Shown here: positions 17,255-25,820 of the stretch, piece by piece
Numbering within the stretch: the first letter of the stretch is position 1
Layout: every line of letters begins with the position of its first letter
Assembly (NCBI GenBank): GCA_021201335.1
Contig: JAJQFD010000034.1
Span: 23,436 to 87,435 of the forward strand
Source: Bacteroides sp.
GTDB taxonomy: Bacteria; Bacteroidota; Bacteroidia; Bacteroidales; Bacteroidaceae
DNA: 64,000 nucleotides
Direction: 5' to 3'
Notes under the pieces: model-generated
The model's input: the letters and a program-made list of their open reading frames with translations, nothing else
Databases searched by the model: none
Told to the model about the DNA's origin: nothing
Position numbers and translations under genes: made by a program

Positions 17255-18415
17255 ATGACCGATAAATTAATGATAATTTCTAGTACGATCTTGGAAGGAA
17301 CTGTTCTTTTTTGGGTGGAGCAAAATATTCGTATAATTCTATGTCTCTTTTTAGCAGGCACAGTTTTCCTGACGTTTATTCTTTTGTATTTCAGAGGGCG
17401 AAGCCACAAAAAGCATTTGATGGGCTTATTCGAGAAATACCGGACAATTTACGATGAATACAAATTGATTTATGAGAATATGCCCGTTGGAGTTCTTATT
17501 TTTGATCAGAAAGGTACTTTATTAGCCCATAATCCGGGATCAGATATATTTTTTCAGGCAATGGATCTGAATGATCCGATGATATTCAATTTATTTACTT
17601 CAGATTTATTTCCCGAAATTTCTTTCCCAAAAATCCGACAAAATCAATTGCACGATGAGCTGGTTGAAATCAGCGATTCTTGTTTCCGTGTTATACTGCG
17701 ATGTGTCCAGGAAGATAAAATGACAGAAGAACACATTATGATGCTCGTTTTAGATCATACGGATATCCTGAAAGAGAAGCGAGACAAGGAACAATTTCAT
17801 GAGATTTTTAATTTCTCGATGGATATGGCTTCCCTGGGTGTGGCCGAGTATAACCTGATTGATAAAAAAGGATTTGCCACCCATTCATGGTTCCAGAACT
17901 TATATATCCAGGAGTCAGATAGTTTTTCTCATCCACATGAGAGGTTAATAGCGAAGGACCGGGAAAAAATAGACGACTTCTTTCAGCAATTGGATACTGG
18001 TAATCACTCGTTTGCTGATACCTTATGCCTGAAAGATAAAAATACGCTCCACTGGATTTATTACGTCATACAAGTGATGGAATATGCTCCCGAACAAGGT
18101 CGGGTCATTGTGACGGAACTGGTGGTAAATATTGATGAACAGATTCTCTGTGAGCAGGAACTGGAAGTTGCATTAAAGCAATCCAGGGAATCTGATCGTC
18201 TTAAAAATGCCTTTATCGCACACATGAGTCTGGATATACAACCTTATCTGTCGGAACTGGTAAGTATGTCGACTCAGTTAACCCAAACCCACAATCAAGA
18301 AGAGAAACAGGAACTTATGGTAAGGATTGAAGAAAATAAAAATGTTTTATTAGATTATATCAACCAGATCATCGATTTATCGAAAACCGATACAAATAAA
18401 TTGCAGCTCTTATGA
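17255..18415 (+). CDS. degenerate PAS-domain sensor kinase lacking phosphoacceptor His and ATPase domain
   Basis: The 386-residue product has one transmembrane helix (about residues 20-43), a PAS-like domain (about 60-175, IYENMPVGVLIFDQKG) and a second PAS-like region (about 180-300). It ends in a HisKA-like helix. Where kinases have MSHEIRTPL it reads MSLDIQPYL, so the phosphoacceptor His is Leu. It stops at IIDLSKTDTNKLQ with no HATPase domain. It is clearly paralogous to the next gene. It may be a decayed kinase or a sensor that heterodimerises with its neighbour. Its stop overlaps an ATG at 18412 (ATGA), which suggests coupling. The start could also be the ATG at 17270. Confidence 0.7.
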   Translation: MTDKLMIISSTILEGTVLFWVEQNIRIILCLFLAGTVFLTFILLYFRGRSHKKHLMGLFEKYRTIYDEYKLIYENMPVGVLIFDQKGTLLAHNPGSDIFFQAMDLNDPMIFNLFTSDLFPEISFPKIRQNQLHDELVEISDSCFRVILRCVQEDKMTEEHIMMLVLDHTDILKEKRDKEQFHEIFNFSMDMASLGVAEYNLIDKKGFATHSWFQNLYIQESDSFSHPHERLIAKDREKIDDFFQQLDTGNHSFADTLCLKDKNTLHWIYYVIQVMEYAPEQGRVIVTELVVNIDEQILCEQELEVALKQSRESDRLKNAFIAHMSLDIQPYLSELVSMSTQLTQTHNQEEKQELMVRIEENKNVLLDYINQIIDLSKTDTNKLQLL

Positions 18416-20108
18416 AAGTACTGTTTTTCTTCATCGGACTGCTGAATTTACATGGAGTACGGGGGAGTTTTTTGTACCTCTGGAAGCATTCACAATCTCC
18501 ACTTCATTCTATCAATACGAGGAACCGGTGTGGATCGTCTTAATTATTGTCACTTTTTTAATTAGTAGTTTTTTATTGTGGCGCAACCGGCATATCCATA
18601 ATAAGGTAATACAGGAAGAATATATCCGGTATAAAAATTATTATGACCGATTGGAAACCATCTACAGCCATTCTCCAATTGGTTTTGGGCTTTTCGATCG
18701 AAACGGAAAAGCTGTTTTCTGTATTCTACATGGAAAGAGGTACTGTAAAATACCTCATGGTAATAGGCAGATGGATTCTATTTTTGATAGCCCGGATATC
18801 AGCGATGAAGTGAAACAGGAAATTAAAAGCAGAAAGAAGATAAACCGGGAAGTAAAAATAACCATTGATGGTGTCAGCCGTATTTATCAAACAATAATTA
18901 CTCCCCTGGAGAACTCGGAAAGATATCCGGGTGGTTTTATCATCATTGGTATCAACCTAACTCCTGTGTTAGAGGAGCGCCAGGAAAAAGAACACATTGA
19001 GCGTTTATTCAGTTTTGCATCCGACTCTTCTGCCATCGGGATTCGATATGATAATTTGCAAACTGGTAGGGGCATGGCAACCCAATCGTGGTATAAAAAT
19101 CTCAATGAGCCCTATCTTCCGGAAGAAAATCCGCATTACTTAAACGTATATAAGAATGACAGGGAGCTTTTATTGTCTTTTCGGGAGAGAGTTTTACAGG
19201 ATAGTAATCTTCCTCCTTTCCGAAAGGATATCCGCGTGAAAGGAAAAGATCGAAATAAACATTGGATCAGGGAACATATTTTTATTAATCAGAAAGATCC
19301 AAACATTATCATTGAACTTAATTTCGATGTCAGTGGCCAGAAACGCAAAGAAAACAGATTACGGAAAGCAAAACAAGAGGCGGAATCAGCGCATCGGGAT
19401 ACAGAGGCTTTTCTGGCAAATATCAATCATGAAGTAAGAACTCCGCTAAACTCCATTGTAGGCTTCTCGGCTATATTGGCACAGAGTGAAACGGATGAAG
19501 ATACGCAGGAACATATTGGGATTATTCATCGCAACAATCAACTGCTTACCATGTTGATCAATGACATTATTGAACTTTCCAGAATTGAATCCGGTGCAGT
19601 CGAATTCGAGCATACTCCCATAGATATGGAGCAGCTTTTTGAGGGTTTAATTACTTCCGGTTATGCCAATCTTTATCAAAAACAACTGGTAATCAACTCA
19701 GAGATTAAAGGTGAAGAAGGGGTGGTTTATTCGGATAGAGTTTATTTGGAGCGGCTGTTTAAGAATCTATTGTCGAATGCAATCAAATTTACAAACGAAG
19801 GTTCCGTTACATTGGGCTACCAGAAAGAGGATGATTATTATTATTTCTATGTGAAAGATACCGGATGCGGTGTCTCGGAGGAGAATCAGAAACACATTTT
19901 CAAAAGCTTCCGCAAGGTGGATATTTATAAGCAGGGAACGGGACTTGGCTTAACTCTCTGCCGGAGTATTATTGATCACATGGGGGGGAGAGATCGGCGT
20001 CATTTCGGAGGAAGGAAAAGGAAGTACTTTCTGGTTTGCCCTGCCGGAGAAGAGGGTAAGAAAGTAAAGGGAGAAAAAGGCGCTCGGATTTGGCTCAAGT
20101 TGCGTTAG
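18412..20108 (+). pseudogene. PAS sensor histidine kinase with frameshifts near both ends
   Basis: The main frame (GTG at 18528 to 20108, 526 aa) has a transmembrane helix, PAS regions, a HisKA box with an intact phosphoacceptor (INHEVRTPLNSI) and HATPase boxes DTGCGVS and TGLGLTLC. After DHMGG the frame is lost at a run of seven G (19982-19988). With six G the protein would read on as EIGVISEEGKGSTFWFALP and stop at 20067, a normal kinase ending. At the other end, ATG 18412 overlaps the previous stop and begins a signal-like peptide in another frame. Adding one base to the G5 or T6 runs at 18461-18473 would join it to the main frame. Either these are sequencing errors or the gene is switched off. 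Confidence 0.7.
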
Positions 20109-20167
20109 ATTTCGAGTCATCTTCCGGTAGCATTCGGACCGACTTCCGGTAGGGTTAGACAGAAGGT
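20102..20167. repeat. 22-nt repeat units (CCGGTAG) after the kinase pair
   Basis: CCGGTAG occurs at 20124 and 20146, exactly 22 bases apart, with a weaker GCGTTAG 22 bases earlier at 20102. This is the reverse complement of the CTACCGG repeat at 3013-3085. A 21-nt repeat block follows directly. Confidence 0.5.
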
Positions 20168-20187
20168 AAACGATGTCTGTATATACA

Positions 20188-20265
20188 GAAAGCATTGAGT
20201 TATTGGGATAATGCAATGTTTTATTTCGATAACTCAATGCATTATTCCAATAACTCAATGCTTTC
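20188..20265. repeat. 28-bp near-perfect inverted repeat built from 21-nt GCATTGAGTTAT units
   Basis: The arm 20188-20215 and the arm 20238-20265 are complementary at 27 of 28 positions, with the remaining pair G-U. Each arm carries GCATTGAGTTATT or its complement AATAACTCAATGC. A further copy of AACTCAATGC starts at 20231, 21 bases before the one at 20252. The structure lies in the convergent gap between the kinase gene and tyrA, so it could end transcription from both sides or bind a protein. Confidence 0.7.
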
Positions 20266-20296
20266 TTTGCGGTAGAGCTACTGTCACGAGTAACTT

Positions 20297-21070
20297 CTAC
20301 TGTATATTATGTCTGATTTTGGTAAGGTAGTCCTTCATCCCTTCCGCATCTTTTTGGGTGATAATCTCCAACAATTTTTTTAATTCCATTCTGATATTCT
20401 CTACTTGTGACGGTGTGCGCGGATTGAAAAGAATCTCTTGTAGCAGGTAATCATCTTCGTTTAACAACCCTTTTGCAATAGCCATGTGTTTCTTAAACGT
20501 CGTACCCGGCGCCTCCTGATGCTTCATAACAGCAGCGAAAACAAGCGTCGAAACAAACGGGATGGATAAGGAATAGGCTACAGTTTCATCGTGTCCGTCG
20601 AACGTATATTCAAAGATATTTAGTCCCAAACTATGGTATAGGTCTTTGAAGAATACTTTGCCTAAGTGATCGCTTTCGCTGATAATGATGGCACTCTCCT
20701 GACTCAGGTTATTTAAGCTGGCGAAAGTAGGACCGAACATGGGATGCGATGACACATAGCGGAATCCACTTTCCTGATAAAACTTTTTGAGTCCGTTCTT
20801 CACCGAAGCTATGTCACTGATGATACAATTCTTTGGAAGCACCGGAAGTACTTGCCGAAAAGCATCCAATGTATATTTTACGGTTACTGCATTGATCACC
20901 AGTTCTGGTTCAAACTCCCGGATTTCTTCTACCGTAGTGTATCTGTATGTATTATAAACAAAGCGCAACTGGTGCGGGTTGATATCGAAAACAGCTGTTT
21001 CATGCTGAAAACTTAGGATGTCGGTAAAGAAGGAGCCCATTTTACCGGCTCCCAATATCAAGATGCGCAT
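20297..21070 (-). CDS. tyrA: prephenate dehydrogenase
   Basis: TyrA oxidatively decarboxylates prephenate to 4-hydroxyphenylpyruvate for tyrosine synthesis. The 257-residue protein starts with a Rossmann NAD-binding motif (ILGAGKMGSFFTDIL) and continues with the family blocks ISDIASVKNGL and SSHPMFGPTFASL (catalytic His region). It lacks an ACT domain and a chorismate mutase domain. The mutase is fused to the DAHP synthase encoded 5 bp upstream. It is the last gene of the pheA operon, and the inverted repeat at 20188-20265 follows it. Confidence 0.9.
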   Translation of the reverse strand: MRILILGAGKMGSFFTDILSFQHETAVFDINPHQLRFVYNTYRYTTVEEIREFEPELVINAVTVKYTLDAFRQVLPVLPKNCIISDIASVKNGLKKFYQESGFRYVSSHPMFGPTFASLNNLSQESAIIISESDHLGKVFFKDLYHSLGLNIFEYTFDGHDETVAYSLSIPFVSTLVFAAVMKHQEAPGTTFKKHMAIAKGLLNEDDYLLQEILFNPRTPSQVENIRMELKKLLEIITQKDAEGMKDYLTKIRHNIQ

Positions 21071-21075
21071 CTCTT

Positions 21076-22137
21076 TTATTTATTAATGATTTCTACTTGT
21101 TGACGTACACTTTCCTCGTGTATAGCTTCGAATACTTTCTTGATGAATTCCGTATCCAACCCGCATTGAATGGCCTGGTTGCCGTATTTATCGAGGATTT
21201 CATTGTAACGATCCGTTTGCAATACCGGCATGTTATGTTCTTTTTTGTAGGTTCCGATTTCGCGGGAGATACGCATACGTTTAGCCAATTCTTCCATCAA
21301 CGTATTGTCACATTCGTCTATTTGTTTCCGGAGAGCCGACAAGTTTTCCGTCGTTTGCGTTTCTTGGCGAATAACCAGTAAACTTAAAATATAGTCGAGA
21401 ACTTCCGGGGTAATTTGTTGGGAGGCATCGCTCCAGGCTGCATCCGGATCGCAATGGGTTTCAATAATCAATCCGTCGAATTTCATATCCATGGCTTGTT
21501 GGGAAATCGGAGCGATCAGTTCGCGTTTACCGCCTATATGGCTCGGATCACAGAAAATAGGCAGATCTGGGAACCGTCTGCGCAACTCAATGGGAATATG
21601 CCACTGAGGAAGATTGCGATAGATTTTCTTATCGTAGCTACTGAACCCCCGGTGAATAGCTCCCAGACGGTTGATTCCCGAATTATTCAGTCTTTCGAAC
21701 GCCCCGATCCATAGCTCTATATCCGGATTTACAGGGTTTTTGATGAGGATAGGTATATCTACTCCTCTTAACGCATCGGCAATTTCCTGTACCGCAAAGG
21801 GGTTGGCGGTGGTACGTGCACCAATCCACAGGATGTCTATACCTGCTTTCAGGGCTTCATACACATGCAGGGCAGTGGCGACTTCTGTTGCCAGATACAT
21901 GCCAGTCTCTTTTTTCACTTGTTTCATCCAAGGTAATCCTTCCACGCCTATTCCTTCGAATCCTCCGGGTTTGGTGCGGGGTTTCCAGATTCCTCCCCGG
22001 AATATCTTTTGTCCTTTATCGGCCAGCTGGCGGGCTGTTTTCATAACTTGGTCTTCCGTTTCCACACTACAAGGACCGGCAATAACCATGGGTCTATCGG
22101 CGGATACACCGGGCAATAAAATTGATTCTAGTTTCAT
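21076..22137 (-). CDS. bifunctional DAHP synthase / chorismate mutase
   Basis: The protein has 353 residues. Residues about 1-260 form a KDO8P-like type I DAHP synthase (AGPCSVETEDQV, KPRTKPGGFEGIG, IGARTTANPF, DPSHIGGKRELI). Residues about 265-350 form an all-helical AroQ-type chorismate mutase (LRKQIDECDNTLMEELAKRM). It therefore joins the first step of the shikimate pathway to the branch step toward prephenate. In such fusions the mutase domain can also serve as the allosteric sensor for prephenate. Its place between the aminotransferase and tyrA genes completes the route to Phe and Tyr. Confidence 0.92.
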   Translation of the reverse strand: MKLESILLPGVSADRPMVIAGPCSVETEDQVMKTARQLADKGQKIFRGGIWKPRTKPGGFEGIGVEGLPWMKQVKKETGMYLATEVATALHVYEALKAGIDILWIGARTTANPFAVQEIADALRGVDIPILIKNPVNPDIELWIGAFERLNNSGINRLGAIHRGFSSYDKKIYRNLPQWHIPIELRRRFPDLPIFCDPSHIGGKRELIAPISQQAMDMKFDGLIIETHCDPDAAWSDASQQITPEVLDYILSLLVIRQETQTTENLSALRKQIDECDNTLMEELAKRMRISREIGTYKKEHNMPVLQTDRYNEILDKYGNQAIQCGLDTEFIKKVFEAIHEESVRQQVEIINK

Positions 22138-22194
22138 ATCATTTGTTTTTTTAGTTCTTTATTTATGAAGTTTGTTCAGGATAAACGAGTGTTA

Positions 22195-23376
22195 TTATTT
22201 AAGGGCTTCTATTCTGTCTAAAGCCTCTTTGAGTCTTTCCTTTTTGCAGCAAAGTGAAATTCGGATATAGCGTGCCCCGTTACTACCGAAAATAAATCCC
22301 GGTGTAATAAATACCCGTGCCTGGTGCAATATTCTTTCAGTAAGTTCTTCTACGTTCGTGTATGTATCAGGTATTTTGCCCCAAAGGAACATTCCTACTT
22401 GTTTTTTATCATAACTGCACCCCAGTGAAGTCATAATGGCTCCTGCAAGTTCGCGTCTTTCTTCGTAGTTTTTATTGTTAAAGTCATACCAGTCTGCTTC
22501 TGCTTCCAATGCCTTCGCCGCTGCCAGTTGCATAGGCCGGAACATTCCACTGTCGATATTGCTTTTAACTTTTAATATCCATTGTACAAATGTTGAATTC
22601 GATGCCAGCATCCCGATACGCCATCCGGGCATGTTATGACTTTTACTCAGTGAATTCAACTCGATGCAACACTCCTTGGCCTCCGGAACAGAAAGAATAC
22701 TTTGCGGGTTTCTGTTCAAAATAAAACTATAAGGGTTGTCATTAACAACAACGATGTTCTTTTTTTGTGCGAATTCAACCAGTCTTTTTAACAGCTCGGG
22801 AGTGGCATTCGTTCCGGTAGGCATGTGCGGATAGTTCACCCACATTAGTTTCACCCTGCTGAGATCCATTTGTTCCAGTTCCACAAAGTCGGGCAGCCAT
22901 CCGTTTTCTTCCGTTAAGTTGTAGGGAACGACTTCGGCTCCCAGCAGTGTACTTAAAGAGGTATAGGTTGGGTATCCCGGATTTGGTACCAGTACCTGAT
23001 CTCCCGGATTCACAAAAGCCAGGGTAATATGCAATATTCCTTCTTTGGAACCGATTAATGGTAGAATTTCAGTTGCAGCATCCAGTTGTACATCATACCA
23101 TTTACCATACCATCCCGCAAATGCTTTTCGCAATTCAGGAATACCTGTATAAGGTTGGTAACCGTGTACATCTGGTTTTTGCGCCTCTATGCCTAAGGTT
23201 TGGATCGTCGTTTCTGCCGGAGGCAAATCCGGACTGCCGACGCCCAGGCTGATAACATCCTTTCCTTCTTCATTCATTTGGGCAACCTCTTTCAACTTTT
23301 GCGAAAAATAGTATTCGCTAACATTGTTGAGCCGGTTGGCAGGCTTTATATCATAAACTGGATTTTGCTTCTTCAT
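22195..23376 (-). CDS. PLP-dependent aminotransferase (class I/II)
   Basis: The protein (393 aa from the ATG at 23376) is a fold-type I aminotransferase. The PLP lysine lies in ELNSLSKSHNMPGWRIG, and the cofactor-binding NYPHMPTGTNAT and VNDNPYSFI blocks are clear. Within this operon it most likely transaminates phenylpyruvate and 4-hydroxyphenylpyruvate to Phe and Tyr, or prephenate to arogenate, which is inferred from context. It overlaps the end of pheA by 26 bases. A GTG two codons upstream (23382) is an alternative start. Confidence 0.88.
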   Translation of the reverse strand: MKKQNPVYDIKPANRLNNVSEYYFSQKLKEVAQMNEEGKDVISLGVGSPDLPPAETTIQTLGIEAQKPDVHGYQPYTGIPELRKAFAGWYGKWYDVQLDAATEILPLIGSKEGILHITLAFVNPGDQVLVPNPGYPTYTSLSTLLGAEVVPYNLTEENGWLPDFVELEQMDLSRVKLMWVNYPHMPTGTNATPELLKRLVEFAQKKNIVVVNDNPYSFILNRNPQSILSVPEAKECCIELNSLSKSHNMPGWRIGMLASNSTFVQWILKVKSNIDSGMFRPMQLAAAKALEAEADWYDFNNKNYEERRELAGAIMTSLGCSYDKKQVGMFLWGKIPDTYTNVEELTERILHQARVFITPGFIFGSNGARYIRISLCCKKERLKEALDRIEALK

Positions 23377-24193
23377 ATTCACCGAGTGTTTTAAGTTCTT
23401 TGGTTAAAGGGCTAATGGCATTGATCGACTGTTTATATCTTACATAATCGTTAAAAACCACATCTACATAAAAGAGGTACTCCCATTCGCGTCCAATGAT
23501 GGGTATAGATTGTATTTTTGTAAGGTTGATATTGTAGAAAGATAAGATGGAAAGTACTTGTGATAAACTTCCTTCGGTGTGAGGTAAAGAAAAAACCATG
23601 CTTGCTTTGTTTACTGATTTCCGGCGACGGTATTCATCTGCTTGCCATCCATCCACTATGACCAGGAAGCGGGTGAAGTTATGTTTATTGGTTTCGATAC
23701 CTTCCTGGAGAATTTTCATTCCGTACTCCTGAGCGGCGGCTTTAGAGCAAATCGCGGCGTGTCCTTTCAGGTTGTTCTCTTTGATAAGTTGGGCACTGCG
23801 GGCGGTATCTTCCCCTTCCACTACTTTGATGTCGGGATGCTGGTTCAGGAATTCCCGGCATTGCATCAAAGCAATAGGGTGGGAGTTAACTTCGGTGATA
23901 TCATTCCAGTCTTCGTCCGGAAGGCATACGAAACAATGCGATATGCGCAATTTATATTCACCGATTATTTGCGTATCGCTTTGCCTCACCAATTCGTAGT
24001 TTTGAAGCAGGCTGCCTGCGATGGTGTTTTCGATGGCCAGCATTCCTACCAGTTTACCGTCCTTTTTCATATTCGTGAAAATATCTTCAAATTTACCGCA
24101 GCAAAGCAGCTGAATGTCCTGACCATTGAAGTATTGATGCGCGGCTATATCATGATAAGAGCCGGTAGTTCCCTGAATTGCGATTTTTTCCAT
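23351..24193 (-). CDS. pheA: prephenate dehydratase with ACT domain
   Basis: PheA turns prephenate into phenylpyruvate. The 280-residue protein from ATG 24193 begins MEKIAIQGTTGSYHDIAA, as monofunctional dehydratases do. The catalytic TRF motif is present (HNFTRFLVI near residue 175). The C-terminal ACT domain (about 195-275, LPHTEGSLSQVLSILSFYNINLTKIQSIPI) is the expected Phe-binding feedback site. The open frame continues upstream to 24289, but that stretch runs through the attenuator hairpin and is not part of the protein. It is the first gene of the aromatic operon, controlled by the leader at 24212-24363. Confidence 0.93.
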   Translation of the reverse strand: MEKIAIQGTTGSYHDIAAHQYFNGQDIQLLCCGKFEDIFTNMKKDGKLVGMLAIENTIAGSLLQNYELVRQSDTQIIGEYKLRISHCFVCLPDEDWNDITEVNSHPIALMQCREFLNQHPDIKVVEGEDTARSAQLIKENNLKGHAAICSKAAAQEYGMKILQEGIETNKHNFTRFLVIVDGWQADEYRRRKSVNKASMVFSLPHTEGSLSQVLSILSFYNINLTKIQSIPIIGREWEYLFYVDVVFNDYVRYKQSINAISPLTKELKTLGEYEEAKSSL

Positions 24194-24211
24194 ACTTAAA
24201 CTGTTATATAT

Positions 24212-24243
24212 AAAAAAATCCCGCTCAATCATTGAGCGGGATT
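24212..24243 (-). terminator. attenuator terminator in the pheA leader
   Basis: On the minus strand a perfect 12-bp stem (AATCCCGCTCAA with TTGAGCGGGATT) closes a three-base loop and is followed by a run of seven T, ending 18 bases before the pheA start. The upstream arm can instead pair with GAGCGGGA at 24303-24296 inside the leader peptide gene. The two structures exclude each other, the signature of transcription attenuation. Confidence 0.85.
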
Positions 24244-24282
24244 CTGCTGTTATTATTCGTTTTGTGAATTCTCTGTATTCTA

Positions 24283-24363
24283 CTAGCACACAAACTCCCG
24301 CTCTACTTTCTGGCTAAAGTAAAAGTAAAAAAAGAAGTTATATGCAAAAGTAAATGAATTCAT
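24283..24363 (-). CDS. Phe/Tyr-rich leader peptide of the pheA operon
   Basis: The frame encodes 26 residues starting MNSFTFAYN and ending in tandem TAG stops. Eight residues are Phe and three are Tyr, with FFFYFYF unbroken at residues 10-16. This is the logic of E. coli pheL. If charged tRNA-Phe or tRNA-Tyr is scarce, the ribosome stalls in this run and leaves GAGCGGGA (codons 21-23) free to block the terminator. If both are plentiful, the ribosome reaches the stop and covers that segment, and the terminator forms. A promoter lies about 30 bases upstream. The sequence is seen directly and the mechanism is inferred from established attenuation. Confidence 0.8.
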   Translation of the reverse strand: MNSFTFAYNFFFYFYFSQKVEREFVC

Positions 24364-24391
24364 GAAATGGCTTTTATTTCTTATTCGTTGG

Positions 24392-24420
24392 CAAAAGTAA
24401 TACATTTATGTGAAAAGCAA
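24392..24420 (-). promoter_or_regulatory. promoter of the pheA leader and operon
   Basis: On the minus strand TACTTTTG (24399-24392) matches TAnnTTTG, and TTG (24420-24418) lies 18 bases before it as a -33 element. Transcription would begin near 24385, just ahead of the leader peptide ATG at 24363. A second TACTTTTG at 24352-24345 lies inside the leader gene and would bypass it, so it is less likely. Confidence 0.6.
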
Positions 24421-24593
24421 ACAAAAAACGATATTTTTTTTATCTTTTTATCCTTATTGATACTTTCCGTCAGTAAAACGCAAAATTTATGTCCTCTTCT
24501 CCATTTCTCTCTCATCATCACATTCTTCGTTCCCGTCAGGATAGTTGGTTGTGATTTTCCATAATCCAGCAGAATAATTCCTTCTGTGTCAGC
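24421..24593. other. non-coding gap between the pheA promoter and the small membrane protein gene
   Basis: AT-rich sequence between divergently placed minus-strand units. Apart from the pheA promoter at its left edge I see no gene, strong hairpin or repeat. No clear terminator for the small membrane protein gene is visible. Confidence 0.5.
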
Positions 24594-24836
24594 TTATCTC
24601 ATCGGATATACTTTAACATTATCGTTTTTGCGATATCTGTCTTTTCTGATAATGGCAGATACAATCATTGCATAGATTGTTGTAGTTACGGAAATAACTC
24701 CGGCTGTGAGAATGATTTTTCCTACCAAAGACCAGGCAAGTAAATGAATACCCCAGAAAGAAAGGATATACAAAGCTAAAGCGCCCACTAAGGATAAACA
24801 AAAGAGGGTTACTACCAATTTAATTAACGTTTTCAT
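24594..24836 (-). CDS. small two-helix membrane protein
   Basis: The 80-residue protein has two hydrophobic segments (about residues 5-27 and 35-62), then a basic tail (IIRKDRYRKNDN) likely in the cytoplasm. I recognise no family with certainty. It ends the minus-strand recJ-recQ-TPR run, 30 bp after the TPR gene, and is probably cotranscribed. Coding is supported by a good ATG start, compact spacing and a normal membrane protein composition. Confidence 0.6.
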   Translation of the reverse strand: MKTLIKLVVTLFCLSLVGALALYILSFWGIHLLAWSLVGKIILTAGVISVTTTIYAMIVSAIIRKDRYRKNDNVKVYPMR

Positions 24837-24866
24837 GTTGTTTTGTGTTATAAAATGAATAAAAAG

Positions 24867-25814
24867 TTAGAGTCCGAATATATCGGTTGTTTTTTGCTGT
24901 TGGTTGTTGAATTGACCATTTATCTTTTCTATATTTTCAGGCTTGAGTTGCAGGGCATTTTTCATGTCTTCGGCAGAACCTTCTTTGTCCCCATTTAATA
25001 GCTTTGCTCTTCCCCTTTCATGAAAGGCTTGGGCAGAGTTAGGGTTTAATTCTATGGCTTCGTCCAGTATTACGATGGCTTCTTCCAGTTTCTTTTGAGC
25101 GATAAATAATTGTCCCAGGTTGATGTAAGCATGTTCGTTGAACGGGTTCAGATCCGTAACCAAACGATAATCTTGCTCTGCATCTTCGGCATGCCCGGTT
25201 GTTTCTTTGATTTTTCCGCGCAAAAGGAGTGCGTTTTCTTCTTCAGGGTGATGTTGAAGTACTGTTTCTATATCTTTTAAAGCTTCGGAATATTGCTGCA
25301 TACCTGTTAAAACTTCGGCACGCATCAGGTAAGCTTCCAGAAAATCTTCTTTTAATATGATGGCTTTGGTTAGATGGGCGATGGTATTGATTGAATCTTT
25401 CAAACCAAAAGTTGCTTTGGCCCATAAATAATAAGCTAGCGGATTTTCGTTTTCGAGTTGGATCACTTTTTGTGCAGCCTCATCCATTAAATTGTATTCA
25501 TCTAGCATGAAATAAACATTGGCGAGTGTCAGAAAAGTAGTGGGCAGTTCGGACTCCAGTTCGGCCATGCGTTCCAAAAGTTTCCGGGCTTTATCCAGTA
25601 TAGCAGTTTGTATATAGAGTTGACTCAGGAAATGAAGTGTTTCAAAGTCTTCCTGAATGTTGAGTGCACCTTCAAAACATTTGATGGCGTAATCAATTCG
25701 TCCCATCCGTTGGGCACGCATTCCGTCGTATTTCAGAATTTCAAAATTCTTTTGCTCCTTGTTATTGCTTGGTTCTTCCTTCCCTTTAAGTAATGATTTG
25801 AATAATTTGATCAT
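24867..25814 (-). CDS. tetratricopeptide repeat protein
   Basis: The 315-residue protein has no signal peptide, so it is probably cytosolic. From about residue 30 to 295 it is a run of TPR units (for example ALNIQEDFETLHFLSQLY, NPFNEHAYINLGQLFIAQ and NPNSAQAFHERGRAKLLNG), which form a helical scaffold for protein binding. No catalytic motif is seen. It starts 6 bp after the recQ stop and is probably translated with it. The partner is unknown. Confidence 0.82.
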   Translation of the reverse strand: MIKLFKSLLKGKEEPSNNKEQKNFEILKYDGMRAQRMGRIDYAIKCFEGALNIQEDFETLHFLSQLYIQTAILDKARKLLERMAELESELPTTFLTLANVYFMLDEYNLMDEAAQKVIQLENENPLAYYLWAKATFGLKDSINTIAHLTKAIILKEDFLEAYLMRAEVLTGMQQYSEALKDIETVLQHHPEEENALLLRGKIKETTGHAEDAEQDYRLVTDLNPFNEHAYINLGQLFIAQKKLEEAIVILDEAIELNPNSAQAFHERGRAKLLNGDKEGSAEDMKNALQLKPENIEKINGQFNNQQQKTTDIFGL

Positions 25815-25820
25815 TGGTTA

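Noticed and set aside
24194..24289. N-terminal extension of pheA in the same frame
   Set aside because: It begins with GTG and runs through the terminator hairpin of the attenuator. Homology starts only at MEKIAIQG (24193).
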